A DNA stretch of 64,000 nt, from positions 12,846,843-12,910,842 of the forward strand of contig NC_080671.1 in the NCBI RefSeq assembly GCF_030247195.1, written 5' to 3'. Shown one piece after another: positions 12,539-23,183 of the stretch. The first letter of the stretch is position 1; every line of letters begins with the position of its first letter. This stretch comes from Topomyia yanbarensis. Lineage: Eukaryota > Arthropoda > Insecta > Diptera > Culicidae. The translations under genes and the position numbers were made by a program. The notes below the pieces were generated by a model. The model searched no databases. It saw nothing but the letters and a program-made list of their open reading frames with translations, and was not told the origin of the DNA.

Positions 12539-12596
12539 CTTTGTGTAGTTGATTTTCGTGTTTTCGACATTTTGCGCGCCTGTTTTGAAACCAAAC
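12539..12596 (-). CDS. Shox: Shox exon 4: homeodomain recognition helix
   Basis: This 58-bp micro-exon was found by reading the minus strand for the missing half of the homeodomain. It encodes [19 protein letters not shown] plus the first base of a G codon. It supplies homeodomain residues 47-60, including W48, F49, Q50, N51 and R53, which contact DNA. Gln at position 50 fits the SHOX group. The acceptor is a T-rich tract ending CAG (just above 12596) and the donor is AAAG|GTATGT. It enters in phase 0, which matches the end of exon 3, and leaves in phase 1. Vertebrate SHOX continues with similar sequence (CRKQENQMHKG). It lies 15.7 kb from exon 3. Confidence 0.95.
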
Positions 12597-14119
12597 CTGA
12601 AAAAGTAAAAAAAACAACAAATAATTATTCATGACAAAAAACGCTAGGTAGTTTAAATAATAATTTTACTATTTTTAAATTATTATCTCGTCAATAAAGT
12701 TGTCCTTGTAATCGTCGTTTCTGTTTATTGCTCAATTTGCAGTTTTATTTAGTGTAATAGCAACAACAACAATAATAAAGACATAATGAGGCCATTGTAT
12801 TTCCATTGTAATATCACTCTAATTACAGCTCTCCATCAAACGACCTTTAGCAAAACACCATCACTAAACAAAATCCACGTTCGTGTAAAAAGAACCGTTC
12901 AATTAAATTAATTTGCTCAACATTATGTAGTGAATTTGGCGTGTTACGTAAATCGGACATTAATTTTCCACTAATTGATTGGATTGTTCCTTTCTCGCAC
13001 ACTCTGTTCGGTGTTCGGCCTGGCAGCTATTTATCTTCCGGGAAACACTTTTATATCTCGATTTTGTCGCCCACTTCTCCGTTAAGTATTCTTCACCAAG
13101 ACAAATCCATCGCTACAAGGAAATCCCTCTTTGTTCAGAAGGAAAACAGTTCGGCTGATGGTAGAATGTATGTGGGATTATTTATTGCCCTGTGATGAAA
13201 TTGCCATTTTTTCCAAATCGTAGTGTGAAGTGGAGAGATTTTACCTAATAAAATAAATTAAGGGAGGAAAATCCTTTTTCTTCTATTATTAGAATGAAAA
13301 CGTCGTTTTTCCAATTCGCGTGTTTTGTTCCTTATAAATGAGGTGAATTATGCTGACCACTTCACTGTAGGTTCGGATTTCTCGTAGGAGCCAGCATGTC
13401 TAAAATCTACTGTCCTCTGAAGCTGGGACCCCGTGATGAACAAAGAAATCGCGCTTCATGTAATTTATATCAATTTTCCTCCCAGCTGTTAAATTAACTG
13501 TGAGTTATGGGCCAGCGAGGATCATAACTCGTCGCTGAGATACTGCAAAGAGTGACGGATGGAGTAGAGCGCGCCAGGCAACCTGAAAGAGGGATGACCG
13601 TTCGAAGGAGACGCGGCTAGAGCTGCCAGAGGAAGGACAAATCCAACTCTGGAAAGCTACGATAACCTAGATTTATGTTCAATTTCGAGCTGCTAAGTGG
13701 TCAAGTTAAATGAGTTAATTCTCGGTTGCATCCTAGAAGTGTTCTATTACAGAACGGGCGGACCTTTCTTGGCTTGATGGGGGTAATAAGGCAAATGTAC
13801 AGATACATCTGTCAAGCGCGAAATTTGGACTTCCTGATTGCTTTATTTTATTTATTTATTCAGTCATTTTTGGGTAGTCGCAGCCAGATATTATGACTGC
13901 TGTGTTTAAGTTTATATTATATGAGCATGTGTAATAGCAAATCATAACTCTTATTTTTTCGCATCTGACCACGTCCTTACAAGTGCGTTAATTTTAAAAT
14001 AGTCCTTTTGTCTAGCTAATGAATCGATGGCGCCGGAAACGTATGAGTCGACCCGTGCAAAGTGATTGAGACACGTGTAATCGACCTTCAACTAACCTTG
14101 AACCAATTTTAGGAAAATT
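12597..14119. other. Shox intron 3, distal part, no gene seen
   Basis: AT-rich intron sequence with no recognised element. The open frame at 12941-13195 (plus, 84 codons) shows no domain and is treated as chance. Confidence 0.5.
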
Positions 14120-14420
14120 CTTTATTTTTCTTTTTTTGTTATCGACTAAGAGTTTCCTTTTTTATGTTTTTAACAACATTCAATTAGCAAGGGACTGGAA
14201 AGAGAAGCATATTTTTCAATATTTAGAGCCATAGTACTCAAGAGAGAGCAAGAAGTTGAATGAAGAAAGTTTAGAAACGCGTGGAAAGGGTCATATGTGC
14301 AACCTTAGAGTTTACCGGCGACTTAACCTTTTGTCTGCTACCGCAGGAGTCAGGATCTTTTGGCATTAGAAATGCGAGTCACCTGAGACTACGCCATGTC
14401 CGGACGAGCGTAAAGTAACT
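14120..14420 (+). repeat. Repeat family B copy
   Basis: It contains ACATTCAATTAGCAAGGGAC, GAGCCATAGTACTCAAGAGA and GAGTTTACCGGCGACTTAAC, ending near GTCCGGACGAGCG. A second copy begins at 14640 with nearly the same sequence. No coding capacity. Confidence 0.7.
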
Positions 14421-14639
14421 TGTTACTTCATGCTGTCGGGACCGAAAAAAGTTAAGTCACGGTAAACTTCCACACTAAGCTTTTTACGACGTTGAAACTC
14501 ATTGAATGAGCTAGTTTTTGCTCTCACTAATTGCCTGCCGAGGTGTTTTATTTAATCGGCATTTTGTGTTGCATCAACAGTTGTGGCGTATGGTCACTGT
14601 GTGCTAATTGAACACGGCGTCGTCCCTATCATGGTACAT

Positions 14640-15715
14640 TTTTTTCCTCTTTTGTTAACGACTAAGAGAGAGTCAATTGTCTTTTTTTATGTTTTTAACG
14701 ACATTCAATTAGCAAGGGACTGGAAAATGAAGTATATTTTTCAATATTAAGAGCCATAGTACTCAATCGACTGCCCAGGAAAAAAATGAATTTTTGAAAA
14801 CTCAATCGGCCCCTGAGTCGATTTCTAGTTCTACCAAGAGTACTTGCACCAAATTTGAAGCAAATCGGACAAGTTAAGCTACCGGATCAAGATGCCTGAA
14901 GTTTGGATGGGATTTTCAAACAATTTACATGGAGAAAACCCACTATCTCGCATTTTCACTGCTAGGTGGCACTGTATGCATTGTATTATCACTGTAAGCA
15001 AAAAACAAGAAAGATAATTTAATTGTCCACAACTTTGTTGAAGACTGCTAGTCAATCCGGCTTTGTTAAAATGAGTTGTTAAACTTTTAACGAAGTGATG
15101 TCTGAGTCAGTTTTGCATGGGGCTTAGTAGTGCATGGTGTATCAGTACTTGATTCCCACGAATTATACATTTTTGTGAAATAATAGTTAGATTTATTTCA
15201 ACAGCAAGTTCAGAAGAATTGTAGTACATAATACGAGTTATGCTCTGGTTAGAACATTTTAGTTCAACCTGTGGCCGCATAGAGGGCGCCAACACTAACA
15301 TTTCATAGAAGAGGGATATACTATCAAAATGTTCAGAAGATTTATTGATGTGAAATGTCAGAAAGTGGGATTTCTCCATGTAAACTGTCAAAAAATCCCA
15401 TACAAACTTCAGGCCCATTGGTCCGGTAGCTAGACTTGTCCGATTAGCTTCAAATTTGGAGTAAGTACTACTAGTGGGACTAGGAATCGACTCAGGGGTA
15501 GGTCGATAGGGGTAATTTTTTGTCACTCTAGTAATCAAGGGAGAGCAAGGAGTTGAAGGAAGACAAATTAGAAAAGCGTGGAAATGGTCATCTGGGCAAG
15601 CTTAGAGTTTACCGGCGACTTAACCCTTTGTATGCTACCGCAGGAGTCAGGATCTTTTGGCATTAGAAATTGGAATCACCTAAGTCTACGGAATGTCCGG
15701 ACGAGCGCAAAAGTC
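14640..15715 (+). repeat. Repeat family B copy split by an insertion
   Basis: The left part (14640-14766) ends GCCATAGTACTCAA and the right part (15535-15715) resumes GGGAGAGCAAGGAGTTGAAG and runs to GTCCGGACGAGCGC. Compared with the copy at 14120-14420, the middle 0.77 kb is an insertion. Confidence 0.7.
14767..15534. mobile_element. Diverged foldback element inside family B
   Basis: The inserted segment carries inverted arms of about 170-190 bp near its ends. Shared phrases are CCTGAGTCGATT, CCAAATTTGAAGC, AATCGGACAAG, CTACCGGA, CCTGAAGTTT and TTTACATGGAGAAA, read on opposite strands at about 14810-14960 and 15335-15500. A possible TCAA duplication flanks it. The arms are clearly diverged, so it is older than the element at 3078-3794. 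The open frame at 15107-15538 simply reads through the right arm. Confidence 0.6.
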
Positions 15716-17222
15716 TATATAGACTTTGATTTTTAGTAATTCTCGTATTACTAATTATAAATGGGATTTAAAGCGAATTGTGTTCAACATACTAGTCGAT
15801 TCAGCTAGATGTATTTATGCAGACACTTCGAAGCTAGTATCGCTATTGAGGTAACTACTCTTTAGGCGACCACTCAACCCAGAACCCACGTAATTTTTTT
15901 GGACAAAGCATCAACCTGACACGTTGTTTCTTGCGTATATTTAGATATAGTTTTGATTTCATGAAAAAATTCTAAGAATATCACAAAATGACAGTTCTAA
16001 AGACAATCTCCCAAAATTCCTCTCTGTGGAAGATTTTGACTGTAAAATTCTGCAGTCGTGAATTATCATCTGAGACACCACTAGTTAGCAGATGTTAAAA
16101 CCACCATGATAACAAGAAACGCTCGATTTTTGACAATAAGTGGTTGGTTTTTTTTATTTTTTATTTCAGTGGTTCAAGCAGTGTTGAAGGTCTACAACAA
16201 AGCGTTTACTAAAGTTAATCAGTTTGAAATTTCTTTTGCAATCATTTACACTGATTTCAAAATCTTTTAACGCCCGTTAAATTTCACGTCTTGACCCGGC
16301 GCACAGTGGCAGATTTCCATAAAAACCTGGCCAAAAGTCGAAAATGGTTTTGATTGACCTGATAAGGTACATGCCATGGTTTTTTGGGGCGCAGATTACG
16401 ATTTTTATGTCAGATTTTCAAAATTCAAAATGGCGGATACAAAATGGCCGACATTTAAATCTAAATATTCGTCAATTTTCACGAATGAAGATTTAATGGT
16501 TCCAGTGTATGCCAATAACGTTTATAATGTATCGACTTTTAAATGGTGTGTAGTTAAATGATAGAATGTGTTGATATTTATTTGCACGCATTGAGATGTT
16601 TGGGTGTTTAGAAGATGTAGCTTTTATGAGAATTGATGTTATTAGTCATTTCAAACTATGTATTTTGAAATATTATACAACATAGTTACATAAACTTTTA
16701 CACTCTCTGTACAATTATTATTCACTCCTTACGATTATTATTCAATTACTGTGCGATGCACATATTTTTCAAAAATAGTATAATTCTAAATTATAGAAAA
16801 TAAGCCGATTATGCGATGGAATGCATGGAGTGAAAATTGATAACAAGTTTGCTTGCAAATTGCAGTAACTAAAAATGAATATGACAAAAACTCGAAAAAA
16901 AAGTGAAATTCACTAAGATTCGTAGTTTTATTTAAATTGTTAGACCAAGGATTTGTCCAAAGTCCATTACATGCTTGTACTACTTCCTGGTATAGTTTTG
17001 AGCAACCACGTCTTGTTGTCATACTACGACTGACAACCTTCTCACAAACAAATTTGCCAAGCTGGAGTGTACGCCAAAGTGAGTTATTTGGTCAAATCAC
17101 GACTGGAGATCCCAGTATTCTGTTGTACTACTTTACTGATTTTCGCTCATAGTATCCAGTCATATTTCCCACCTTTAGATTTGTTTTGCTTTGCATGATC
17201 AAACGTTATAGTTTCCGGTAAC
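15716..17222. other. Shox intron 3, no gene seen
   Basis: No coding sequence is recognised. A CACAGTGGCAGATTTCC string near 16306 resembles a mobile-element end, but I could not find its partner. Confidence 0.4.
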
Positions 17223-17229
17223 GTTTCAG

Positions 17230-17524
17230 CACAGACTAACAGACATAACACTCAAAAACAAAACTTCGTCCGCTTTAACGATCATTTCAAATATATTTGT
17301 AGTTGGGACTGTGGCCACATTTGAAATTATGGCGCCACTGACATATGAACAAGCATATGGGGGATAGACCACTATTGAAAAATTGTCCCCAAAACTGAGG
17401 GGTAACCCACCAGTAAATGAGTGTTTGGGACCGTGAATAAAAGGTGGAGCTAGTGTTCTCGGAAAATTGTCGGATCGATGTTTTTGAAGGAATTTCCTCA
17501 TAGTGTTATGTCTGTTAGTCTGTG
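17230..17524. mobile_element. MITE with 7-bp target duplication
   Basis: A 295-bp element with terminal inverted repeats CACAGACTAACAGACATAAC and its reverse complement at the right end (about 23 bp). It is flanked by GTTTCAG on both sides (17223-17229 and 17525-17531). No transposase is encoded. The superfamily is not assigned, because the duplication length does not point to one group. Confidence 0.85.
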
Positions 17525-17663
17525 GTTTCAGTATGGAATTCATAATCGATTTTTGAAATTTGGAACCTTTGGCGATCACTTCTGTTGACCTCGTTGGTTT
17601 TCAATATGAATGAATCATTTTGATCAAAATTAATTATGTCTTTTGCATTCCACTTTCAACAAC

Positions 17664-18128
17664 TTTTTTTTATCTTAAAATACGTTTATTTAGGCCCAAA
17701 TGCTGTAGCTTAACGAGGCCGATAATTCATTTTTTTTTTAATATTACATGTCACATGTTAGTGGGGGAAGGGAAAGCCGTATTTAGGGGCGGCTTGCTCC
17801 CCTCTTATGTAAGTAAAGGAAAAAGGTAGGAAGTGGGATACATATTGTGTAATTGACATCGTCGTTTGCTGATTGATCATTGTGGCGGATATGCACACTT
17901 TGTTGTAGTGTTGTAGTTTCCAGCCTGTAATCGCAGGGGCGAGGGGAGGGTCGATATTTCGGATAATTATTGGCACTCTATATCATCTGCATGTGCGGTA
18001 TGTCATGATGTTCTGGATAGACGGTTATCGAGAAGAGTGTGCACCGAAGACTCGTGAAGCAATGCCATATTGTAGATACAGGGATAGGTTGGTGAGATTC
18101 TACTGTGAATGAGAGAGGGTAAAATGTA
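17664..18128 (-). other. 3' UTR and A tail of the I-clade LINE
   Basis: The minus-strand sequence between the ancestral ORF2 stop (18129-18131) and the A tail. Near the end it contains GGCCTCGTTAAGCTACAGC and then CCTAAATAAACG, with AATAAA as the likely polyadenylation signal. It encodes nothing. Confidence 0.7.
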
Positions 18129-18402
18129 TTAAACTTGGACATCAATGGTTTTCAAAAAGATATAGATAAGAAAAATATAGGGGTGGTCACGGCTTGCCAG
18201 TACGTCCCGGACTGGCACATAGGGTGATCTACCTCGGGCCCGAAGGGAATCTATTAGTTGGGACCTGGCAACACAGTACTCTGCGCACAGCCAAACAACA
18301 TGCTCGATGTCGTGATAGCCGTTCTCACAAACACAATGATTATTTTCAGCAAGCCCTATACGACGGAGATGCGCGTCAAACGGGTAATGATCCTTGACAT
18401 CG
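18129..18402 (-). pseudogene. Out-of-frame C-terminal tail of LINE ORF2
   Basis: After the ORF2 reading frame breaks at about 18390-18402, another minus-strand frame continues with HYPFDAHLRRIGLAENN, then CVCENGYHDIEHVVWLC and SRDHPYIFLIY, to a stop at 18129-18131. The decayed copy near 10640-10880 shows the related pieces in the normal order (GRDFIRVISRVM, YTLNAH, GDGYHDIKHVVW), so this was the original C-terminus. It holds the Cys/His cluster found after RNase H in this clade. A net loss of 1+3n bases explains the break. Confidence 0.8.
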
Positions 18403-21400
18403 TACGAATAAAGTCCCGGTTCACATCCAACCCCTTAAACCAAGCATTCGTTGATACCTTCGGGATAATGGAATGTAGCCACCGTCCCAGATGCCCATTG
18501 CTCCATGAGGTTTGCCAACTATCGAGCGTCCTCTGACGAGAGATACTGAAAAATTCGTTGAAGCAAATTGGTCTTTCGTAAGTGTCGCCTTCTAATGCGC
18601 CCACCTTGGCTAAAGAGTCCGCCTTCTCATTGCCCGCAATAGAACAATGTGACGGGACCCAAACCAAGGTAATCTGGTAAGATTTTTCAGATAAAGCACT
18701 CAGATATTCCCGTATTTTCCCCAGGAAATACGGTGAGTGCTTTCCAGGCTTCGCCGCACGGATGGCCTCAATGGAGCTGAGACTATCCGAAACGATGAAG
18801 TAATGGTCTGAGGGCAGGGTGTCAATGATCCCGAGAGTATACTGAATGGCAGCTAATTCTGCGACGTAAATTGAAGCAGGATCATTGAGTTTGAATGAGG
18901 CAGCAAGATTTTCGTTGAAGATACCGAAGCCTGTGGACCCGTCGAGAATTGATCCGTCAGTGTAGAACATTTTGGCGCAGTCGACTTGATGGTATTTGTT
19001 ATAGAAAATATTTGGGACCACTTGTGGGCGAATATGATCCGGAATTCCATAAATCTCTTCCTTCATGGATGTATCGAAAAATACAGTTGGATCAGAAGTA
19101 TCTAAGAGATGAGCACGGTTGACGTTATATGTAGATGAATTGATGTTCTGTGCCATGTAATCGAAGTACAAGGACATGAATCGGGTCTGAGAATTAAGCT
19201 CGACAAGCCTTTCGCAATTTGCAATCACCAATGGGTTCAGAATATCGCATCGAATGAGCAATCGATATGAGAGGTCCCAGAATCGATTTTTCAGCGGAAG
19301 AACGCCCGCCAGCACTTCGAGACTCATCGTATGGGTCGAGTGCATGCAACTCAAGGCAATACGCAAGCAACGATACTGGATTCGCTCCAGTTTGATGAAG
19401 TGTATGTTCGCAGCGGAGCGAAAGCAGAAACATCCGTACTCCAACACTGATAATATCGTTGTTTGGTACAACCTGATTAGGTCTCCTGGATGGGCACCCC
19501 ACCATGTTCCAGTTATTGTACGGAAAAAGTTGATCCTTTGTTGGCACTTCTGTTTCAGATACCTAATGTGACATCCCCAGGTACCTTTAGAGTCGAACCA
19601 TACCCCGAGATATTTGAATGTTGAAGCCTGAGCAATAGTTTGATCCATTAATTGAAGCTGTAGTTGCGCTGGTTCACGCTTTCTAGAAAATACGACTAGC
19701 TCAGTTTTCTCCGTGGAGAACTCGATACCCAGTTGGAGAGCCCATGCAGACAAATTGTCCAAGGTATCTTGCAGTGGTCCTTGCAAGTCGACGGCTTTAG
19801 GACCTGTAATAGAGACCACACCGTCATCTGCAAGCTGCCTTAGCGTGCAGGAATTGACAAGACATTCGTCAATGTCATTCACGTAAAAATTGTAGAGGAG
19901 AGGGCTTAGACATGAGCCCTGGGGAAGGCCCATGTAGCTAAATCGTGATGTCGATAAATCGCCATGCGAGAAATGCATTTGTTTTTCAGACAACAGGTTT
20001 AGCAAAAAGTTATTTAAAATTGGCGAAAGACCATGCTGGTGCAACTTCTCATAAAGAATGTTGATCGAAACTGAATCGAAAGCCCCCTTAATATCCAAGA
20101 ATACTGATGCCATCTGCTCTTTGTTAGCATATGCCATTTGAATTTCTGTTGAGAGCAACGCAAGGCAATCGTTCGTCCCTTTGCCTTTGCGGAAGCCAAA
20201 TTGTGTATCTGACAGTAAGCCATTTGTTTCGACCCAATTGTCGAGCCGAAACAGGATCATTTTCTCGAACAACTTCCGGATACAGGACAGCATTGCAATC
20301 GGACGATACGAATTGTGGTCGGAGGCTGGTTTTCCTGGTTTTTGGATGGCGATGACCCTCACCTGTCTCCAGTCATGTGGGACAATGTTACCCTCAAGAA
20401 ACCTATTAAATAAATTCAACAAGCGTCTTTTGGCAGAGTCTGGCAGATTCTTCAATAAGTTGAATTTAATTCTATCTGGCCCCGGGGCTTTATTGTTACA
20501 TGATAAGAGAGCAAGTGAGAACTCCACCATCGTAAACGGTGTTTCGTTCGCGGTATTGTAAGGCGACGCGGCGCGGTAGATTTTCTGTGCCGGGGCGGAA
20601 TCCGGACAAACCTTCTTGGCGAAATCGAATATCCAACGTTTTGAATATTCCACGCTCTCGTTAGTACTGTTTCGGTTTCGCATACGTCGGGCCGTGCCCC
20701 AAAGAGTGCTCATCGATGTTTCTCTTGTTAACCCGTCGACAAACCGGCGCCAGTAACTGCGTTTCTTAGCTTTCATTAATTTTTTCATTCGCTTTTCTAA
20801 TATCGCGTATACTCGATAACTAGCAACTAAACCGTCGTTCCGGAAGGTTTTATACGCGGCAGCTTTCTCCGCGTACACGTCTGAGCACTCTTTGTCCCAC
20901 CACGGGTTGGGAGAACGTTTTTGGGTGTTCACGTCGGGTACTCGTTTCGTCTGAGTTTGAATCGCGCTATCGAGAATCGAGTTGGACAAAAACTTATATT
21001 CTTCCTCCGGGGGAAGTATCTGTGTTGAATCGATAGTTTTGGATATCTCAGCAGCGTAGCTCTTCCAATCAATGTCTCGTGTGAGGTCATAGGGAACATT
21101 GATTGGTGTCGATGGTCTTGAACCAGTGGTGATTGCAATTACAATTGGTAAGTGGTCACTACCGTGGGGATCAGATATTACCTTCCACTTGCAATCTAAC
21201 CGTAGTGATGTCGAGCATAAAGATATGTCCAGTGCACTTGCTTGCGCAGGTGGTCTAGGAATTCGTGTCATTTCCCCTGTGTTCAGAATTGTCATATTGA
21301 AGTTGTCACAAAGGTCTTGAATTGTCGAAGATCGATTATCGTCGTATAGACAGCCCCACCCCGTACCGTGAGAGTTAAAGTCTCCAAGAAGCAGGCGGGG

Positions 21401-21805
21401 CGAGGGAAGGTGTTCAATCACGTTGGAGAATCTTCGATATCCCATCATGGCCCTAGGAGGAATGTAAATAGAAGCAATGCAAAGATTTTTGCCTTTGATT
21501 GTTGTTTGACAAGCGACAACTTCAATGCCTGGCGTCGAAGGGAGGTTGATTCGATTGAAGGAGTAGCACTTTTTGATCCCTAAAAGTACCCCCCCATATG
21601 AGTCTTCTCGATCCAAGCGGATAATGTTAAAATCGTGGAAGTTGAGGTTTATATTAGAAGTTAGCCATGTTTCACATAGGGAAAATGCATCACAATGATT
21701 GTAATTTAGCAAGTGTTTTAATGAATCAATTTTGGGGATAATACTTCTGCAGTTCCACTGTAAAACAGTGATCAGATCCCTGATTCCGTCTGATAAGTTA
21801 GCCAT
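18356..21805 (-). CDS. LINE ORF2: endonuclease, RT and RNase H
   Basis: A protein of 1149 residues that would nick target DNA, copy the element RNA and degrade the RNA strand. The EEP endonuclease spans about 1-230, with N18 (LQWNCRS), E45 (CETWL), D142/N144 (GDFNSHGTGW) and the S216-D217-H218 motif (GSDHLP). The RT spans about 430-740, with motif A FLDIKGAFD (D571), motif B GLPQGSCLSPL and motif C LADDG (D660, D661). RNase H spans about 945-1070, with D950 (YTDGS), E983, D1007 (VSDS) and D1063 (NEKAD). All catalytic residues are present. The start overlaps the ORF1 stop by 8 nt (ATGGCTAA). The last residues are frameshifted and the native C-terminus is lost, so full activity is doubtful. Confidence 0.93.
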   Translation of the reverse strand: MANLSDGIRDLITVLQWNCRSIIPKIDSLKHLLNYNHCDAFSLCETWLTSNINLNFHDFNIIRLDREDSYGGVLLGIKKCYSFNRINLPSTPGIEVVACQTTIKGKNLCIASIYIPPRAMMGYRRFSNVIEHLPSPRLLLGDFNSHGTGWGCLYDDNRSSTIQDLCDNFNMTILNTGEMTRIPRPPAQASALDISLCSTSLRLDCKWKVISDPHGSDHLPIVIAITTGSRPSTPINVPYDLTRDIDWKSYAAEISKTIDSTQILPPEEEYKFLSNSILDSAIQTQTKRVPDVNTQKRSPNPWWDKECSDVYAEKAAAYKTFRNDGLVASYRVYAILEKRMKKLMKAKKRSYWRRFVDGLTRETSMSTLWGTARRMRNRNSTNESVEYSKRWIFDFAKKVCPDSAPAQKIYRAASPYNTANETPFTMVEFSLALLSCNNKAPGPDRIKFNLLKNLPDSAKRRLLNLFNRFLEGNIVPHDWRQVRVIAIQKPGKPASDHNSYRPIAMLSCIRKLFEKMILFRLDNWVETNGLLSDTQFGFRKGKGTNDCLALLSTEIQMAYANKEQMASVFLDIKGAFDSVSINILYEKLHQHGLSPILNNFLLNLLSEKQMHFSHGDLSTSRFSYMGLPQGSCLSPLLYNFYVNDIDECLVNSCTLRQLADDGVVSITGPKAVDLQGPLQDTLDNLSAWALQLGIEFSTEKTELVVFSRKREPAQLQLQLMDQTIAQASTFKYLGVWFDSKGTWGCHIRYLKQKCQQRINFFRTITGTWWGAHPGDLIRLYQTTILSVLEYGCFCFRSAANIHFIKLERIQYRCLRIALSCMHSTHTMSLEVLAGVLPLKNRFWDLSYRLLIRCDILNPLVIANCERLVELNSQTRFMSLYFDYMAQNINSSTYNVNRAHLLDTSDPTVFFDTSMKEEIYGIPDHIRPQVVPNIFYNKYHQVDCAKMFYTDGSILDGSTGFGIFNENLAASFKLNDPASIYVAELAAIQYTLGIIDTLPSDHYFIVSDSLSSIEAIRAAKPGKHSPYFLGKIREYLSALSEKSYQITLVWVPSHCSIAGNEKADSLAKVGALEGDTYERPICFNEFFSISRQRTLDSWQTSWSNGHLGRWLHSIIPKVSTNAWFKGLDVNRDFIRTMSRIITRLTRISVV

Positions 21806-23183
21806 CGAAGGATACGATCGCTGTAAGGAGGGGCCATTGTTCAGTCAACTGTTTTAAAAATGTTCTTACTGTTGGTAGAATAGCAACCAGCAAGCTTTTC
21901 ATAGGATCGGTAATGTTGAAAGCTGTGAATATCCAGTCCACAATGTCAGAAAATTTAAGGAATCCCGTTTTAGGTTGAGTTTCTGACTGTAAAATTGGAG
22001 CACTTGGGATTTTTGGTGCCCCGGGGAGTGCTGGGAACTCCTGGTTGTATCTCAATTTCCCAAAACCAGGAGGTATTATCTTCGGATATGTACCAGTACT
22101 TCCAGTTGATGAATTATTTTTATTTTGTGCACTTGTTTGGGACAACCTAGGACCCTTACGAGGAAGTTCAGGTGAGTTTTGATTAGGTCTTTTCCTAGAG
22201 TTTCCAAGCGGAGCCAAAGAATGCCCCTCGCAAGGGTCGTTAGAGGCGTTATCGTCAGTTGGCAAGAGAGCGAATGGGTTTTCGGAGATAAGTGGAACAG
22301 CTCTTTTAAGCATTTCTGCGTAAGAGCGTCTGGAGCGATCTTTGGCGGATCGCTTCAGTTTATCCGCGCGAAGTTTGTACGTTGGGCATGTCAAAAGTGC
22401 ATGCGGATTCTCCCCACAGTAAACACACTTCTCAGCGGGGCTACTGCAAGTATCATCCGCATGGCGTTCCCCACATCTACCGCACCGTTGCTTGTTGCTA
22501 CAGTAGGTGGCCGTGTGACCTAGCTGCTTGCAATTGGAACAATTCATGACCCGCGGTACAAACAGGCGTACAGGTAGACGAGCTCCTCCCACTTCAACGT
22601 AGCTCGGAAGTGCAGATCCGGCGAAGGTTACGCGAAACGAGTCTGATGGATAGTAATTACCATCTTCGATGGACTTTGAGTGCAATTGCTTGCACTCCAA
22701 AATCTTAACTGATTGAAGGTTAGGGTCCTTAAAGCGGCCAGCCCCATCATTCATCAGATCATCGACAGTTAGACCCGCATCACTTACCACACCGTCGATC
22801 TCCACATCACGAGAAGGGATGTAGACGCGATACTCCAGCGTAAAGAGGCTATTGCTAACGATATCATTGGCCTGTTTCAAGTCAGTAATGACTACGCGCA
22901 GTTTATCTGACTGAACCTTTTTAATCTCGGTTACGGCCGAGTAACGTTTTGTCAGCTCCCGTGCAACAGTTATGCTGTTTAACGGTTTATTTTTGGGCCG
23001 AAAGTATACCACCCAAGGACCAGCGGATCCATCCTGGTAAACCTTGACTCGGGGGGGCTGTGAGACATTGGGGGAAAGTGGGGGAAGTGGATCGACCATA
23101 ACATTATCTGTCTCAGTATCAGATATACGTTCTTCTTCTTCATAATATTCCTCTTCGGAGGGTGATCCTTCTGTTTGTTCCAT
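21798..23183 (-). CDS. LINE ORF1: nucleic-acid-binding Gag-like protein
   Basis: A protein of 461 residues, intact, that would coat the element RNA and form the ribonucleoprotein. The N-terminus is acidic (residues 1-30). A region at about 50-210 beginning WVVYFRPKNKPLN is probably RRM-like. Three CCHC knuckles follow: CSNCKQLGHTATYC (215-228), CGRCGERHADDTC (234-246) and CVYCGENPHALLTC (253-266). Next comes a basic segment (about 270-295) and a low-complexity tail rich in P, N and S. The start codon has A at -3 (AAAATGG). ORF2 starts 8 nt before its stop, which suggests coupled translation. ORF1 relatives in the window are the fragments at 7350-8040 and 58974-59390. Confidence 0.9.
   Translation of the reverse strand: MEQTEGSPSEEEYYEEEERISDTETDNVMVDPLPPLSPNVSQPPRVKVYQDGSAGPWVVYFRPKNKPLNSITVARELTKRYSAVTEIKKVQSDKLRVVITDLKQANDIVSNSLFTLEYRVYIPSRDVEIDGVVSDAGLTVDDLMNDGAGRFKDPNLQSVKILECKQLHSKSIEDGNYYPSDSFRVTFAGSALPSYVEVGGARLPVRLFVPRVMNCSNCKQLGHTATYCSNKQRCGRCGERHADDTCSSPAEKCVYCGENPHALLTCPTYKLRADKLKRSAKDRSRRSYAEMLKRAVPLISENPFALLPTDDNASNDPCEGHSLAPLGNSRKRPNQNSPELPRKGPRLSQTSAQNKNNSSTGSTGTYPKIIPPGFGKLRYNQEFPALPGAPKIPSAPILQSETQPKTGFLKFSDIVDWIFTAFNITDPMKSLLVAILPTVRTFLKQLTEQWPLLTAIVSFDG

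Noticed and set aside
15107..15538. 143-codon minus-strand open frame
   Set aside because: It reads through the right arm of a foldback element and has no domain.
17226..17579. 117-codon minus-strand open frame
   Set aside because: It coincides with the MITE at 17230-17524.
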